The notes under the pieces are model-generated. The model worked only from the letters and a program-made list of their open reading frames with translations, searched no databases and had not been told where the DNA came from. DNA of 15,246 nucleotides from assembly GCA_034429275.1 (NCBI GenBank), contig DAOUFU010000326.1, forward strand, positions 1-15,246. The letters are read 5' to 3'. The DNA comes from DAOUFU01 sp034429275. GTDB taxonomy: Bacteria; Chloroflexota; Anaerolineae; Aggregatilineales; Aggregatilineaceae. Position numbers and translations under genes: made by a program. This document shows, one piece after another, positions 13,006 through 15,246 of this stretch; the first letter of the stretch is position 1, and every line of letters begins with the position of its first letter.

Positions 13006-14340
13006 TTATAGTTTGCGCTGATCGATGATGCGTTTGGCTTTGCCTTCGCTGCGCTGGATGGTATGCGGCGCGACCAGTCGCACGTTTGCGCGCAGGTTGA
13101 GCGTGCGTTCCACGGCCTGGTTGAGCCGTTCTTGCAGGCTTTCGAGCGCACCGATGGTATCGCCAAAGGCGTCGGGCGTGACTTCCACCTGGATTTCCAT
13201 TTCATCCAGCCCTTTTTCGCGCGTGAGCACAATCTGGTAATGCGGCAGCGTGCCCTCGATCTGTAGCAGTGCCTCCTCGATCTGCGAAGGGAAGACGTTC
13301 ACCCCCCGAATGATGATCATATCGTCGCTGCGCCGCCCGATGCGCGCAATGCGGCGGATAGTTCGCCCACAGGCGCACGGCTCACTGTAGAGGCGGGTGA
13401 TGTCGCGCGTGCGGTAACGAATCAGCGGCATGGCGCGTTTGCTCAGCGTGGTCAGCACCAGCTCGCCTTCCTGGCCATCGGGCAGCGGCTCGCCGGAAAC
13501 AGGGTCGATGATCTCCGGGTAGAAGTGATCCTCGAAGATATGCAGGCCATTTTGCTCGCTGCATTCGATGCCCACCCCCGGCCCGGTGATTTCCGACAGG
13601 CCGTAGATGTCATAGGCGCGGATGGGGCTGTTTTCCTCAATGTACTGGCGCATTGAGTCGCTCCAGGGTTCAGCGCCAAAGACGCCCACCCGCAACGGCA
13701 GTTCGTGCAGGTTCATGCCGATCTCACCCGCCCGCTCGATGAGGTGGACAAAATAGGATGGTGTGCAGCAGATGGCCGTCGTGCCGAAGTCCTTCATCAG
13801 CATCAACTGGCGATCGGCGTTGCCGCCGGAGATCGGGATCACGGTCGCGCCCAGCGCCTCGGCCCCATAGTGAGCGCCCAACCCGCCCGTGAACAGGCCG
13901 TAGCCGTAGGCATTCTGGACAATATCGCGCCGGTGCAGTCCACAGGCGGCGAAGCTGCGCACCATGACGCTGGTCCAGACGGCCAGGTCTTCGTGCGTGT
14001 AGGCAACCACAATGGGCCGCCCGGTGGTACCTGATGATGCGTGCAGCCGCACGATGTCCTGCATTGGGCTGGCGAACAGGCCGAACGGGTAAGTATCGCG
14101 CAGATCGGCTTTGGTGGTGAACGGCAGGCGTGTAATGTCGTCCAGCGAGCGAATATCCTGAGGCACCAGGCCTCGCTCGATCATCCGACTTCGGAACAAC
14201 TCGACATGATCATAGGCGCACTGAACGACGGCTTGCAGGCGCTGAAGCTGCACCTGGTGAAGCTGCGGCGGCGGCAGAAAATCCGGCGCACTGGCCGGGT
14301 GGAACTGCCCGGATGTATCGCCCCATGATTCAGGCAGCAT
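13006..14340 (-). CDS. paaK: Phenylacetate-CoA ligase
   Basis: A 444-residue adenylate-forming enzyme that converts phenylacetate (or a related arylacetate), ATP and CoA to the acyl-CoA. The phosphate-binding loop ASSGTTGRP is at residues 101-109, YDIYGLSEITGPG at about 243-255, RYRTRDI at about 308-314, GRRSDDMIIIRGVNVFPSQIEE at about 335-356 and the C-terminal RSEGKAKRI holding the catalytic Lys. CxCG around 322-324 (EPCACGRT) is usual in the family. ATG 14340 has GAGGGGGT just upstream. It forms an operon with the ACT-domain gene. No paaABC or indolepyruvate oxidoreductase genes are in the window, so it could serve either phenylacetate catabolism or fermentative aryl-acid formation; the exact substrate is unproven. 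Confidence 0.93.
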   Translation of the reverse strand: MLPESWGDTSGQFHPASAPDFLPPPQLHQVQLQRLQAVVQCAYDHVELFRSRMIERGLVPQDIRSLDDITRLPFTTKADLRDTYPFGLFASPMQDIVRLHASSGTTGRPIVVAYTHEDLAVWTSVMVRSFAACGLHRRDIVQNAYGYGLFTGGLGAHYGAEALGATVIPISGGNADRQLMLMKDFGTTAICCTPSYFVHLIERAGEIGMNLHELPLRVGVFGAEPWSDSMRQYIEENSPIRAYDIYGLSEITGPGVGIECSEQNGLHIFEDHFYPEIIDPVSGEPLPDGQEGELVLTTLSKRAMPLIRYRTRDITRLYSEPCACGRTIRRIARIGRRSDDMIIIRGVNVFPSQIEEALLQIEGTLPHYQIVLTREKGLDEMEIQVEVTPDAFGDTIGALESLQERLNQAVERTLNLRANVRLVAPHTIQRSEGKAKRIIDQRKL

Positions 14341-14436
14341 AAGACCCCCTCTTGTCTATATCGCGCAATTCATACAACCACGCGAGTTTAGCGAGCAGGG
14401 GATGGCCGCTCCTGGTCATTATCGCCAACGGGCCGC

Positions 14437-15246
14437 TCAGCCCATGATGTTGCGCAGGCGGCCCAGCGGGCCGATCTCGACCTCGACCACATCGCCGGGT
14501 TTGAGCCAGGCGCGCTCGCCTTCCTTCTGCACGCGGCCCGGCGTGCCGGTCGAGATGATGTCGCCCGCGTCGAGCGTGAAATGGCGGCTGATATAGCTCA
14601 CCAGGTACGCCACCGGGAAGATCATCTCGGCGGTGTTGGTCTGCTGGCCCAACACACCGTTGACCCAGCCCCGCAACGGCAGGGTCTGCGGATCGGGCAC
14701 TTCATCGGCAGTGACCAGATAGGGGCCAATGGGGAAAAACCGGTCGAGCGTTTTGCCCAGCATCCACTGGCTGGTGCGCTTTTGCAGGTCGCGCGCGCTC
14801 AGGTCATTGGCATTGCAGTAACCAAAGACGTAGGCCAGCGCCTCATCTTCGGAGACATTCTGCGCCCGCCGCCCGATGACGACCGCCATCTCCGCCTCGT
14901 AATCGACCTGCTGGGTCACGGGCGGCAGCGGAATCACTTCACCGGAAGCGGCCAGTGTGTTGTTGTACTTGTTGAACAGGATGGGCGCGGGCCGCTGGTC
15001 GGGCGCGATGGGCGTGGTGTGATCCTGGTAATTCATACCCAGGCAGATGATTTTGCCGGGGGAAGTCACGCATGGCCCGTAGACGATACGCGACTCGTCG
15101 ATCAGGGCAATGGCCGGGGGCCGCGCGGCGAGCGCTGCCAGGGCATCGAGTGCCGCCGGTCCACCCGCCAGCAGCTCATCCATGTTCAGCGGGATGCCCG
15201 GCGGATCCCCGGCGGCGGCGCGTACATCCAGGATGCCGCCGGCGAG
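14437..15246 (-). CDS. Fumarylacetoacetate hydrolase-family protein (5' end beyond window)
   Basis: The gene is read in from the right edge: the frame stays open through 15246, with ILDVRAAAG before an internal Met at 15183, as expected for the family's N-terminal part. The visible 269 residues contain GKIICLGMNYQDH, QVDYEAEMAVVIGR (metal-binding Glu residues), NANDLSARDLQ (metal-binding Asp), GKTLDRFFPIGPYLV, NT-EMIF and GDIISTGTPGRV. The FAH fold acts on 2-keto-3-deoxy acids, acylpyruvates or ring-cleavage products such as 2-hydroxyhepta-2,4-diene-1,7-dioate. Next to paaK an aromatic-degradation role is plausible, but family members are too diverse to decide. The start is outside the window. 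Confidence 0.9.
   Translation of the reverse strand, partial: LAGGILDVRAAAGDPPGIPLNMDELLAGGPAALDALAALAARPPAIALIDESRIVYGPCVTSPGKIICLGMNYQDHTTPIAPDQRPAPILFNKYNNTLAASGEVIPLPPVTQQVDYEAEMAVVIGRRAQNVSEDEALAYVFGYCNANDLSARDLQKRTSQWMLGKTLDRFFPIGPYLVTADEVPDPQTLPLRGWVNGVLGQQTNTAEMIFPVAYLVSYISRHFTLDAGDIISTGTPGRVQKEGERAWLKPGDVVEVEIGPLGRLRNIMG

Noticed and set aside
12987..13232. N-terminal extension of the ACT-domain gene
   Set aside because: The extra residues are an out-of-frame reading of the paaK 3' end; AGGAGG before GTG 12986 fixes the start.
14341..14436. Promoter or terminator between paaK and the FAH-family gene
   Set aside because: Only weak -10-like strings (TATGAA, TATAGA) without a -35, and an 8-bp direct repeat GGCCGCTC. 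Nothing convincing enough to annotate.

Overview
The window is a compact, high-GC bacterial chromosome segment. I infer Chloroflexota (Anaerolineae-like) from the gene types: a RodZ-like protein with a long Thr/Ala/Pro tail, a tungsten-enzyme radical SAM maturase, a PaaK/ACT pair and a COG4586-type ABC-2 exporter. That inference rests on style rather than a marker gene. I find no insertion sequence, CRISPR array, tRNA or rRNA, and sixteen protein genes cover nearly all of the window.

Left part (1-3128). The window opens with the 3' end of a radical SAM/SPASM maturase gene, followed by a membrane-anchored RodZ-like HTH protein on the + strand. Facing it on the - strand is a four-gene operon, malQ - DinB-like - GNAT acetyltransferase - selD. 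Its genes overlap or lie 2-7 nt apart. It has a good promoter at 5832-5859 and a hairpin terminator at 1971-1999.

The most important observation is in selD. The obvious open frame (start 3011) lacks the catalytic N-terminus. Reading upstream in frame to an ATG at 3128 adds 39 codons containing one TGA (3066-3068), exactly where SelD proteins carry their catalytic Cys or Sec (G-A-A-G-U-A-S-K). A SECIS-like hairpin follows it. SelD is therefore very probably a selenoprotein, and the organism should have a full Sec-decoding system elsewhere.

Middle (5880-9540). A small GNAT gene (+) converges on rimO (-), and their stop codons share a TTAA. Then come an ArsR-type regulator with a long N-terminal domain and a small degenerate receiver-like protein, both -. 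Both have strong sigma70-type promoters decorated with palindromes. The regulator's -10 is covered by a 15-bp perfect palindrome and its -35 by another dyad. The receiver-like gene has a near-consensus promoter flanked by two copies of a 19-bp operator-like repeat.

Right part (9541-15246). An AT-richer divergent control region of about 310 bp leads into a three-gene ABC-2 exporter operon (+), ending at a hairpin near 12500. Converging on it are an ACT-domain protein gene and phenylacetate-CoA ligase (paaK), preceded by a fumarylacetoacetate hydrolase-family gene that runs off the right edge (all -).
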